From NCBI GenBank assembly GCA_944990035.1, contig CALYLX010000146.1, forward strand, positions 930,001 to 994,000: 64,000 bases of DNA, read 5' to 3'. Each line of letters opens with the position of its first letter. Within the stretch, counting starts at the first letter, position 1. The position numbers and the translations under genes were made by a program. The notes under the pieces are model-generated. The model did no database searches. It saw nothing but the letters and a program-made list of their open reading frames with translations, and was not told where the DNA came from. Shown piece by piece: positions 47,471 to 58,269 of this stretch. The DNA comes from Clitopilus passeckerianus (lineage: Eukaryota > Basidiomycota > Agaricomycetes > Agaricales > Entolomataceae).

Positions 47471-48176
47471 GTTGGGAACTTTACTGGCAAGTTGGGAGCA
47501 AGCATGGCAAGATTATCGTTCCCCGGTCTTTATAGTCCCAGTTTGATATTGATCTAGACGATGTAGATCCGTTTCCTTTACGCAGCCAATGACGCCAAGA
47601 CTCCGATATTACTATCAAAGCGCGTTAAATGTTCCTTGCCAAGGTATTATTTGGCTGTAGCTGATGTTTTCACGAGCGTCCGATCCTTCTACACTTCGTT
47701 GATAGTGGCCCAAGCCCCTGATCCAGAGGACTGGCTTGACCTGGCTCCAATCTATTGCTGAAAGAATCGGCCAGATATCTGGTTGGGTTGCCGCTTGGGT
47801 TGAATGCAGCATCAAAGTCTGCGCTCACGGTCCAGGGACTGCTACAAAGCCTGAGTCAAGTAACAACTCGAAGGCGTACTCTCAGGCCTCCCCAGTCTTC
47901 GTGGAGATGGCGCTCGGCAGGTGCAGCGCCTATTAACCACGTCGATAAACAACTGTGCTTGAGTGCAAGACAGGACATGGCACGTCGTCGTGGGCCTAAA
48001 TTGAAGGGCGCGAATAGCCGAACATCATCAGCAGCAAATATCCTGATTAATATTCGTGAAGGTCCGTTAACGCCAAGGAAGCAATGTATCTAGTACAATA
48101 AGTTAACTGATCCTCAGAAATGAGAATTCTTCAAGGTCCATTCACGTCTGATTTATGAATACAGCCAGGAGACCTA
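47471..48176. other. Spacer between the intact and decayed multi-TM copies
   Basis: About 700 bp including the upstream region of the intact copy. No gene supported; open frames up to 112 codons lack any signature. Confidence 0.4.
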
Positions 48177-48952
48177 TCAGGTCGGAGTCAGTCCAGCGTA
48201 AGCTTCACCACTGGGGGCGGATTCCACGTTCTTCATGTTTTCCGAAAGTTCGCCACCACGCCGCCTTGCGCTGAGCCAAATCAAGACAACGCTTCCGGCA
48301 GCTAGAAGAAAAGATTCAATTCGATTCTCGAACAGGAAGGCAGAGATGGGTTGGACTGACAGAGGGTAACAAGAACAGCGCACAAAGCAATTTAGATCTT
48401 TCCAAAGTAGCAAAATGCCTCGGCCATCCCGTCAGAATGGCCTTTATAGTTGCATTCTTTGGATGTTTCAGCTGCAAACGTGACGAGAAATACTAGCGCG
48501 TGTTAAATTAAACTCGAGCTCTAATTTGCACTTGAACGCGAACCAAACCAAATGACGGCGAATCCCGAGAAGAGTGCTACACGCAATGCTTGGTTTGCGC
48601 ACGCCCTGGATTGAAGTTGTGCGTGAGTTCTTGAACACAGCAGGGGTACGAGAGATGCTTACATGACGCTTGCCAGAAGAGACGTCACGAGTGCAAAGGG
48701 CACGCAGACGGCCGTAAAGTACTCTGAGGTAGGGTAAGAGACTTGGTCGTTGGGGGTACTAAGGGTGACACATGCTCATATAGGATGCAGTGACTGGCCA
48801 CAATGCAGAAATGAAGCACAATCCAATCTAGGCTAGGCCAGCAAGAAAGATCAGACCCTAGACAAAAATATGAGTACGCGCATCCTACTAAGTGTGGCCA
48901 GTCATCACTGACTGCAAAATGTTATCCGGAGTGCAGACAGATAGGGGGACAT
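48177..48952 (-). pseudogene. Decayed copy of the small multi-TM orphan gene
   Basis: Same order as the gene at 46641-47470: MSPYLSALRITFCS, LIFLAGLA, then an in-frame TAG, IGLCFISALWPVTASYM, SYPTSEYFTAVCVPFALVTS, AAETSKECNYKGHSDGMAEA, FCYFGKI, then TAA, IALCAVLVTLCQ, and ESFLLAAGSVVLIWLSARRR. Both stops replace glutamine codons of the intact copy and both are explained by C-to-T changes. No other disruption was needed to align the copies. Confidence 0.6.
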
Positions 48953-49065
48953 GTTTGAGAGATTACCAGCAGGCCAAAGCAAGGAACGAAGAAGTCAATA
49001 TTATCGTTCCCTGTATCGTCGCTCTAGCGTTCTCGTTTTATCTTGATCTGGACGGTGCTGCGCAG

Positions 49066-50361
49066 CTATTGGGGCCAGGTTTTTGCGGACTCGTGTACAA
49101 ATGGTCCGTCGAGGTCGAAGCCAGATGCGCTGCCGAGCTCTAAATGAACAAGATTCGAGAACCTAAATAGTTCACGAAGCGGCTGCTGGGACACCACCTC
49201 GCCGCGTATCGACCGATCTTCGATGCGAAGGGCTGTAAGAGAGTTGGAGCAACACGCAGCTGAAATGCGTGTCAGCAGTTGGTCCCACTCGGAGGCTTTG
49301 CAGAGGTGAAACTGCAAATGGACTTCCCGAAGACGCATGTGCAGGGGTAGATTGGAGAAGAGGTCGATGCATACGTTGATACCGGACGACTGAAGACGAA
49401 GGATTTCCAGTGCAGGAAATGTAGGACCCTGGTTCTTCGGCAGTTTCAAGTCGAATCGTTCTTCAATGTACCTCAGCCCCTTCTGCAGGCTCAAGTCTAC
49501 ATCAAGCATCCTGAGATCTGGATGCGTGGCCAGGTGTTGGATGGCTTTGGCAGACATTCGCCCAGCAGTCACCTTGGTAAGGTAATTTGAGGTGCAGATG
49601 AGTTCGGACACTCCTATGCTATCGAGATCTGTCAGTCCGGGATTGAGCGATATATCGTCAATGTCGATCCTCTTGAGCTGGGGGCAGCATGAACTGAGGG
49701 ATACAATGAATTGAGCTCGCTTCAAAGGTGTGTCGTCCAAGGAGGAAAGATATTCGTAATGTAGCCTGAGATAATGAACGTTTGGACCCAAAACGAGGTG
49801 GATAAGTTGTAGTCGTTCCTGGGTGACGCTGTGACGAGGGAAAAAACATCCCCGAAGGTTGGGGAACAAACGACGACCCCCGTTGGCAGAGCTGAGAGTT
49901 TGACATATCACCGGCCCTTCTTCTGTCTCTACCTCAGCTCGACCGTCATGCTCGGGCAGGCCGTATGTTCTGACACGTGGAGCCAGTTCCATGAATTTTC
50001 CCATATCTGAAGACAGAATAGGGCGACGTAGGTTCTAGGAGATTGATCAGATTCATTGTTGGCAGTTAAAAAGAGGGATACTGACCAATCGATGTTGGGT
50101 GGGCCATTCCTCACCAATTCCGTCCAACGTCTCCTCCCATATATCCGGTGACATGCACTTGACGAGTGGCCTCAATGTAATGATGAGAGACCAAATATAG
50201 TCCATGCTTGTCCCGTGAAACAAACGGCATGCCAACGGCATGGCCTGTAAGGTTGAATTTCTCGAAGGTATGTCCTCCTCATGTTCGATAACCTCTGGAT
50301 CTACAGTCGCATTGAAACAGATGTTCGCGATAATCTCTGGTATCGTCAAGCAACGATGCAT
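49066..50361 (-). CDS. F-box/LRR protein, copy G (C-terminally short)
   Basis: Putative substrate adaptor of an SCF ubiquitin ligase. ATG at 50361 (MHRCLTIPEIIANICFNA) gives the divergent F-box typical of Agaricomycetes, followed by LACRLFHGTSMDYIWSLI and a Leu-rich region. Exon 2 begins after an intron of about 60 nt with NLRRPILSSDMGKFMELAPR. LRR-like strands follow (LFPNLRGCFF; YLRLHYEYLSSL; LRMLDVDLSL; LEILRLQSSG; LVHLELGSAS). It stops after VHESAKTWPQ, at the point where copies H and I continue for some 110-130 residues, so this copy is truncated. Confidence 0.75.
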
Positions 50362-50693
50362 GTGGTACGAATCCAAGCAAGGTGGGATCTTTCATAAGGC
50401 AATTTTCGTGCGGAATGCATAGAGGTCTCAGTGAGGAGCCAGCCACAACCATTTCTGCATCCGAATAAGCCGATAACGGCCATCAGTAAAACGTGTTACC
50501 CGCCTCTTGCCACAGACACACAACGCCAACTGGGAAGGAAGTTGATTCCATGGTTATTTCTACGGTAGGAGGGTGCTCTTTATCTGGATATATTTTATAA
50601 TCGCAAAAAACGCGGGAACATTGTATGAACCCGTACTTGCGCGTACTTTGTGTGGGGGAAACAGACCAGCAATACAAATAAATGGCTCTGAGA
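50362..50693. other. Spacer between F-box copies G and H
   Basis: About 330 bp, upstream of copy G and downstream of copy H. No coding frame supported. Confidence 0.4.
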
Positions 50694-52419
50694 TTAGGCA
50701 TTCGGTAGGTATGCAAAGACTTCCGTCCACGACGATCTGTTGAGTTCTACAGACAGGTCTGGCAACTCCATATTCCAGTGGCCGTGTGCACGAATCGTTC
50801 TTCGAGGAGGGAATAGCGAAAACCGTTTGAGAGCCGGGAAGATGTTCCGAAGGAGTGTAGCTGTTTTGGATGGGGAGCTAGGTGACGAGTTGCCCACGTA
50901 TAGCGTCTGCAAAGCGCCAGTCTTCCGGTCGTCCGGGTGTAGGGACTCTGCATTCCGTGTGTCAATTTCGATGGCAAGATTAACCAGTTGGGGACACTCC
51001 ACGGCGTACGTGACGAGATCAATGAGCTTGATTGTTAGCTCATTGAAGTGATCTGTCGGCCAGCGATTAGTATGAAAGAGGAGGCTTTTGATACTTCGCC
51101 AGCTCCGCGCGGACTTCTCGACAAACATCTTGTCTATGTGGACCCCGCCAGGATTTCCAACTTCAAGGTAATGCAGGTGGACGAATGGGAACAGCCATTG
51201 CAAGTGTCCCCCCAGAACCACACGGCTCTTTTCCCTGGAATTGGCTATAATCCGAACGTGCTTGAGGAAGGAAGGGCTAGCTTTGGCTGCCAAGAGTTCG
51301 AGTAGCCTATCCCAACCATTCGCGAGCTCGCAAGCGTTCAATTCGTACTCGAATGATCGGAGGCGAGAGTTTTCCTGAACGAGAAGATTTAAAAAATCAA
51401 TGCCAAACTGGATGCCTCCTGCCTGAAGGGCCAGCCTTTCCAAATTAGGGAAACCGAGGTGGGGGCTGCTTTTTGTTGGGAGTGAGAGCCGAAATGGTTC
51501 GACCGAGCAATCGGGCAAAAGCAGGTAGAGGTCGAGTTCGCGGAGGGTTGGGATGGAGGAGAGCTTTTCAATCAGCTCCATTGAAGGGTGTGCAACGCTT
51601 ATAGTTGTAAGGTGGTGCAAATTACAAATGAGGTTGGAGATTGTGACTGCTTCCGGGGACTTGGTACGATCTTCCGCAAAATTCAAGCTGTCGTTAAGTA
51701 GTAGCTTGTCGAGGGCCGGGCAGTACTGTTCAATGGCGCAGAAGAATATGCCGCGATCAAGCGGGGACAAGCTTAAGCTTGCTGTGTCCACGTGTACGAG
51801 CTCTAAGGTGTCGCTCAGGTAAAGATGTACGAAGTTGAGCCATTCAGGTGATACTTCCCTGTACGAGAGTGTGATGCATTTTAGGTTTGGGAATAGACAT
51901 CGACCTCCGTTGGCTACGTTCAAGGCTCTCCATAGGCTAGGAAGCTCGTAACCGTTGCTTGCCTTGCGGCGAGTTTCCGAAGAGAGGCAGGTCGTGCCAT
52001 ATAACAGCACTTGTCGTGCCTTGTTATTAAACACTTCCATATCACTAGGTCGGATGGGTCGACGGAGACACTAGACAAGCGGGGTCAGTTCGGGTAGAGT
52101 TACACACATGTATGTCTCCACTCACAACAATTGGCTCCTCTATCGGCTCCTCGCCCCAATCAGCCTCATCCCCAACCTCACGCCATTCCAGTTCCCAGAG
52201 ATCCTGCGGCATGCATTTCACCAGAGGACGGATAGAAATAACAGATGACCAGATATAGCTGCAACTTGGTTCGTAAAAAGCGCGGCAGGTGAGCGAAAGG
52301 GCTTGCAAAGAGGGGCTTCGAGCAGGAAGCTGCTCCCGGTCATGTTCATCTTTGTAACGTTCTGCAACATAGGAGCAGACCAGGTCCAAAATCTCGGGCA
52401 TTTGGAGGCATCGATGCAT
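50694..52419 (-). CDS. F-box/LRR protein, copy H
   Basis: Two exons. Exon 1 from the ATG at 52419 carries the F-box (MHRCLQMPEILDLVCSYVAE; LQALSLTCRAFYEPSCSYIW). Exon 2 starts CLRRPIRPSDMEVFNNKARQ and continues with an LRR-like array (LFPNLKCITLSYREVS; LRELDLYLLLPD; LERLALQAGGIQFGID; LHYLEVGNPGG) to KLIDLVTYAVECPQLVNLAI and a tail ending at FAYLPNA. Its product would recruit an unknown target to an SCF ligase. Similar to copy I along its whole length, including the intron position. Confidence 0.8.
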
Positions 52420-53082
52420 TTCCGAGCGTATATTTGACGGCGGGCGAGTCAAGAAGGAACAACTGAGAAAGACACTTGGAGGCCGCTGGGCGGACGTATG
52501 ATAGTACTTGTTCAAGTCCAACTTGAGGTGGGTTGTCACGCATCTGTAACGCGACGACGCGTTATTTGGCATAAGCATCCAAGATGAACTTGGAAAGTCA
52601 ATTGGCCTGAATTTCGGAGCCTCAGAGTATCCTACGCGTTCGTGAAATGTATCATTCGTTCACTCGTTGGTAGAGAAGTTGCGTGCAAGGGTGATTATTT
52701 GGCAATTTAATACAACCCTACCGATGAATATCAATATTAGTATGGCGGCGGGTTACTTTTCTTTCAACCTAGTTTCCAAATAAAATCCAAGAAACTGTAC
52801 CCAGCTACAGGTGATCAAAAGTCTACGTAGCTGAACTCGATCCAACATCATCCCAACCCATCAGTAAGAAGATTAGAGCCAGAGCCAGCCCATTTCCGAT
52901 GCAGGCCTTCCATATCTGTAATGAATCCCTTTTGCTCAGTGGTTGAGCACTTAGAGTCGAACCCGTTCCGCCACTACGAAGTGATCGATCCTGAGTGGCT
53001 CTGGTTCGTGATAGTCCCAAACGTGCCAAAGAAGCATAATATGAACCCAATTCCATCGCCGGTGCGAAGAAAATTCTGAAGG
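52420..53082. other. Spacer between F-box copies H and I
   Basis: About 660 bp. Holds the upstream region of copy H, including a 22-bp block (52556-52577) that recurs once, with one mismatch, upstream of copy I at 54940-54961. No gene supported. Confidence 0.45.
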
Positions 53083-54801
53083 TCAACGACGTGGCAGATA
53101 ATTGAAGACCTCCATCCAGAGCGATCGATATCCCAGGAATTGGACTGGTGACTCCACGTTACTGAGTTGGTGGGTCTTGGTACCGGGAGGGAACATGGAA
53201 GATGGTTGCTGTATTTCCGGAAATATATCTCGCAGCAGGGCAGCGGTCTTGGGCGGAGAGTCCAGTGACGAGTTGACCACATACAAGGTGCGTACGGAGC
53301 CGTTTTTTCGGGCGTCTGTTTGGAGGGGCTCTGCGTCCCGGGCATCAAATCCAATAGCAAGCTCGACGAGGTGAGGGCACTCGACGGCGTATATGGCGAG
53401 ATCGATGAGTTTGATCCTTGGGATGTGCATGGGGCTTATCTCCCATGAGTTGTATAGGAGGAGGCCTTTGATATCTCGCCAGCTCCGAGCGGAACTTCCG
53501 ATGAACGATCTGTCTATGCCAACTCCGCATGGGCTGCAAAGCTCAAGGTACTCTAGGTGGCTGAATGGGAAGAGCAACTCCAATTTTTCGCCTCGGATCA
53601 TACTGGTCCCATGGCCAGAATAGTCGACGATTTTGACGTGCCTGAGGCACGAAGGGCTAGCCTTAGCTGCTAGTAGTTCGAGTAGCCTATCCCAGCTATT
53701 GAGAGGCTCGTAAAAATGGAATTCGTATTCAAATGTTCGAAGGGGAGAGTTTTCGTGAACGAGGAGATCAAAGAAATCGATGCCGAACTGTGTTCCTCGC
53801 GTTCGAAGATTTAGGTTCTCTAAGCTGGGGAACCCAAGATAGGAGTCGTTCTGTGTCGGAGGTGAGAGCCGGTAAGGTTCGCCGCGGGGAGTTCCGAGGT
53901 CTTCCAGAAATATGTCGAGGTCGAGTTCGCGCAGGTTTGGAAGGGAGGAAAGCTTCTCAACCAGTTCTGCTGAAACGTGGTTGAGACTTAATATTGTAAG
54001 GTGATGTAAGCTGAAGACGAGATTGGAGAGGGTTTTTGCTTCGAGTGAGCTGCTGCGATCCTCTGCAATTTTCATTGTGTCTTGGATCACAAGCTCCTCA
54101 AGAAACGGGCAATAGGCTTCAAGGGCGGAGAAGAATATGCATCGGTTGAAAAGCGATAAATCTTCGTCTATACTTGCTTCTTCTACGCTGACGAATTTCA
54201 AGGTAGTGCTCAGGAAGAGGTGCACGTAACTGAGCCAGTCGGTCGAAATGTCCTCGCACGTGAATATGATGTGCTTCAAGTTTGGGAATAAGCATCGACC
54301 TCCATTTGCCGCGTTTAACGCCCTCCATAACATGGGAAGTTCGTACTGGCTGCTAGCGTAGCGGCGGCCTCCCGAAGGGAAGTAAGGGCTGCCATACGTT
54401 CTGACCCGTTGCGCTTTATGGTTGAACTTGACCATATCGTCCGGCCGGATGATTCGGCAAAGTTCCTAGAACATGGGATGTCATTAGAGTGCCCATTTTC
54501 AAAATACCTCACCACATACAAGTATTGGGACGTCGCGTGGGGAATCTTCCCCATCCACCACGATTATACGGTCCATTTTCCACACGTCTGGCGACATGCA
54601 TTGGATGAGTGGGCGAATGGTAATCAGGGAGGACCAAATATAGTTGCAGCTCGGTTCGTAGAAAGCACGACACGTAAGCGAAAGAGCTTGTAGAGAAGCA
54701 CTTCGAGCTGGAAGATCGGGCCAATAATCATCGGGCTGGAAAACTGCAGTGTAGGAGCAAATTATGTCCAAGATTTCAGGTATCTGAAGGCAACGATGCA
54801 T
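53083..54801 (-). CDS. F-box/LRR protein, copy I
   Basis: Third and rightmost copy. Exon 1 from the ATG at 54801: MHRCLQIPEILDIICSYTAV and LQALSLTCRAFYEPSCNYIW, ending VPIL before a GTATGT donor. Exon 2: ELCRIIRPDDMVKFNHKAQR, then LRR-like strands (LFPNLKHIIFTCEDIS; LRELDLDIFLED; LENLNLRTRGTQFGID; LEYLELCSPCG), KLIDLAIYAVECPHLVELAI and a tail ending FNYLPRR. The F-box shares nearly all residues with copy H. Its upstream region borders directly on the VPS3-like gene, which lacks its N-terminal domain. Confidence 0.8.
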
Positions 54802-55044
54802 TTCAGAGGGGTCTGTCTTGAGATTGTTCGGGAGATGTAATAGAAGAGTGCCTATTAAGAGGAAGAACTGGGTTGTGCAGTTTGCCCGAAGATTTTCAAT
54901 GTAAGGTTCTTGTCAAGAGAGAGTTCGAGTAAAGTTCGCGACGCGTTATTTGGCAGAAGCAACAAATGCAAACGGTCCACATCTGGCAGTTGCTCTCGGC
55001 TCGGACTTCGGAACCAGCGTAGTCCTGCGAGTCGTCCAGCCATT

Positions 55045-57810
55045 ATGCGCTCAACGTTTCCGCGATCCAGCGTTCTCCTTCTTGGGTCGAACAATGTGCA
55101 GAGCTTGGTTCCTTCAACAATACTTTCGCAGATTGAGGCGCTGCTAGACAACCATCGTATAGCAGAAGCTATTGAGCTAGCAGACCAGCAACGGAGAAAG
55201 GTGCAAGCAAACCTAACTATCGACGAGGATGAGGTTCGTCGCTGTTCTTAGCAAAGGGAATTAGAGGCTAAACTTGGCTTTTTGGACAGGCAGAAGAGCT
55301 GCGCTACGTCTATCAACGTATAGGTTTCCAGTCTTTTGGAGAAACACGCTTCGCCGAGGCTTTCGACCATTTCTTCAACGGGGAGTTAGACCCTCGCCTG
55401 GTCATCAGTTATTTCCCAGAACTACGTGGCTCGCTCTTCAGTGCTGCTGATGAACTGGATATTTTTGCTGGCGTAGCAGAACGTATGCCCACTGTGGCCT
55501 CTGTTGAAGATATCGGTATGTCTTCTGCTTTCATTCTGGTCCTTCCCTTCCTCATTCCTCTTCCCCTTCCATCGACTTCTTTGTCCTTTGGAAACTGATA
55601 TAGTCATACTCAATCTAGTCAGGAACTACTCTCCACATCTCTCGCCCAACACTCGGTCTGCACCTACGACATCTGAATTACGAAAGTTGTTGCTGGCGGA
55701 GGCCGTGGAGAAATTGGAGATATTCCTGAAGAGATGGCGGACGAAGTGGAAAATTGACGCTGGAGATAGAGCTGTTGCCAGTGGCTCTGCAGGTGGCCAG
55801 AAATCTGTGGAAGATCCTGCATTGGCGGTCAGTCTGTGAAATTTATTTTTTCAAAGAAAGCGACCTGACCCGGTACATAGGCTGTCGAAACAGTGCTCGC
55901 TAAATTATGGGCCCAAGCAGAGAAGACTCAGGATCTATATACCTTGATACGAGACCCAGAAAGCCAAGTCGTTCTGGACGAAGTTGAAACGGTTCTGCAA
56001 CGCAATGGCCAATACAACGCTCTCTGCATGCTGTACAGACACCAGGGCCAAACTCATAAACTATTAGACGCGTTGGCGAAGTGAGTCATTTACAGCCTCC
56101 TGTTTCTGCAAGGCTGACGTTTCTGGCCCACAGGATCGCTGATGGTGAATGGACCGACGAAGATATTCCTGACCCGGTATCCGACATCGTATCCATTCTC
56201 ACCAGCAAGAGAGACAGATCGCTGAAACAAAAGTGGGGGATTTGGCTACTGAAACGTGACCCAGAACGTGGGCTTAAGGTACTTCTCTGCTTTACTTGAG
56301 TTGGCAATCCAGCTAAATGCTATAACAGCTCCTAATGCCGGAAACCTCGGGCAAACGACGCGAGAAGAAACCTGAAGGAGATGACCTTGCGCTGCTTGAA
56401 CAAATTCAAGATGCAAGCCCGGAAGCAGGTGTTCAGTTCCTGGAGTATCTCGTCCTGCAAAAGAAGAGCTCGGTAAGCCAGGTCACCCATTCCATGAAAC
56501 CAACTCTAATACCTGTCTAGTCACGCGATCTACACACTCAACTCGCCGTTTCTTGCCTCAATCATGTTGTATCCTACCTGTCCGACGACTCGGTTTCAAA
56601 ACTCTGGAGAGCAAAAAGTGATTTGTCCAATATTATCGCCTACTCCATCCCTTACAATTCTCCTTAGCTGCTTCGTACATCAACCGCAATATGGCCTCCA
56701 GTAATGGCTCCTCATTCCTGTCGTATTTTGCCTCAACAACACCGGATTCTCCATCAAAAAGAGCCCGGCTAAAACTCGTTCTCCTTCTCGCTGGTTCATC
56801 GCTGTACGATGCACCAGTTCTACGTGCTCGAATAGCCGAGCACGAAAAGTGGTTGACGTTTGAAGCTGCCATTGTTGATGCTAAGGTTAGCCATCCGTTG
56901 TTGCATACAGGGATACTTTCTTAAATTTCATCGTTAGCTCAAGAACCACCGGGCGGTCTTGCACATCTTGATACACGATTTGAACGACACAACGCCAGCC
57001 GAAACGTACTGTGCGCTCGGAGGCAATATCATCCCTCGCAGGCTACTGCAGACATTAGTGGAGCAAGACCCTAGTTTGCAACTCGTGGCTGAAAGGCTGT
57101 TTGGCGTCTCTTTCACTAAAAATAAGGGCCAAATCGTATTACCTGCTCCAGCGCCCGTGGACGAAGAGTTGAGGAAGGAGCTGGTGCAGATCCTGCTAGA
57201 AGTGTACTTGAGCGAAGGGTAGGCAAATCTTGCTTCGTTCCTGCCTCTGAAACTGACGCTTCAACGCCTTCCAGGGAGAAAAGTCGGAACCATGCAGCAA
57301 ACATCATCAACTCCCAAGGACTGAATATGGATGTCTTAGACGTATGTCCTGTGCTTTACTCAGGCGAAGCTTGTACTTACATGATAGCGTTACAGATAAT
57401 CCAAATGGCCCCTCCCACATGGACTGTCAACTCCATGTCATCCTTCCTCACAAGATCATTCAGGAGAACCCTGCACTACAGGCACGAAGGGCAAATTGTG
57501 AAAAACATAAGCGCCGGCCAAAACCTGGAGGTTCGTGATTCTCTGTCGCTACTGTGTGTCTTGGCTGAATATCCCATGACAGACGAAGGAACAGACATGG
57601 CTCATCCTTCAGAATGAGGATTACGTCGTTGAGGAGCCACTTGACGATGACCAAGGTGATGCCGGCGAGGAGGGTCTGTTGCATGAGAAAGGCGGAGTGG
57701 AGAAGGTAGCACTCGGCCTACAGCTGGAAGGCGTGCCTGTGCATGGGCTCGGCTTTGGCGGATCAGAGAAGGCGGCCGTTGACGAGGACAGTGGTGAAAG
57801 TATTACATGA
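55045..57810 (+). CDS. VPS3/TGFBRAP1-like CORVET subunit, N-terminus missing
   Basis: Endosomal tethering protein of the Vps39/TGFBRAP1 type. Recognisable sequence starts at the end of the CNH domain (SSVLLLGSNNVQSLVPSTIL) and runs through SQIEALLDNHRIAEAIELAD, AEELRYVYQRIGFQSFGETR, LVRNYSPHLSPNTRSAPTTS, YNALCMLYRHQGQTHKLLDA, VLHILIHDLNDTTPAETYCA and MAPPTWTVNSMSSFLTRSFR. A final exon has TKEQTWLILQNEDYVVEEPL and ends at 57810. The last intron must be removed to reach this end. The N-terminal CNH beta-propeller of roughly 300 residues is not found upstream, where F-box copy I begins. The ATG at 55045 is in frame but whether it is used is unknown. At least ten exons. Confidence 0.78.
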
Positions 57811-58269
57811 CAGTAAAGGATGTGTAACTCTTGTAAAGTGAGGTCACAACATCATTTTCAGCCCTCTGGATCCTTTTTTTTAACATGCTGCAGTGTTGGG
57901 CATTAGCTTGCACCGGGGCTGTCTGCTATCTCATAGGATATTCAACTGTCTCATCGTCGCCTGCCAGATAAATGTGATTCTTGGCCTATCACGACCCAAG
58001 CGCTGCAATAGACGCTGCACATTGTATGTAAGGTATAGGCGTTTGTACGCCTGCCTGCTTGCGAACCACCTGACCACGCTCGTGTACACTGTCGACGCCT
58101 AGCGCTTAAGTTGTTGCCTTCGCACAGTCATGTCCGTCTCTCTGCTTACCTGTGCTCTGGGATGGGAGCAAAGCAAGCTGGTCCCTAAAATCAGGTTGTC
58201 GGAGCGATGTTGGTTGTACGGCCCGTCTGTGACTACCGCGCTTCTGACCATCTGTTCTTCATTTAACAG
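57811..58269. other. Intergenic region; likely holds the BTB first exon
   Basis: No supported exon found, but the BTB gene downstream opens at a splice acceptor near 58269 and must start here. The ATGs at about 58131 and 58209 are candidates; no clean donor joins either. Confidence 0.35.

Noticed and set aside
53733..53984. Arg/Glu-rich plus-strand frame
   Set aside because: Shadow of F-box copy I exon 2.
54910..54961. In-frame extension of the VPS3-like gene to 54910
   Set aside because: This part matches the F-box upstream block near 52556, so it is more likely F-box flank than VPS3 coding sequence.
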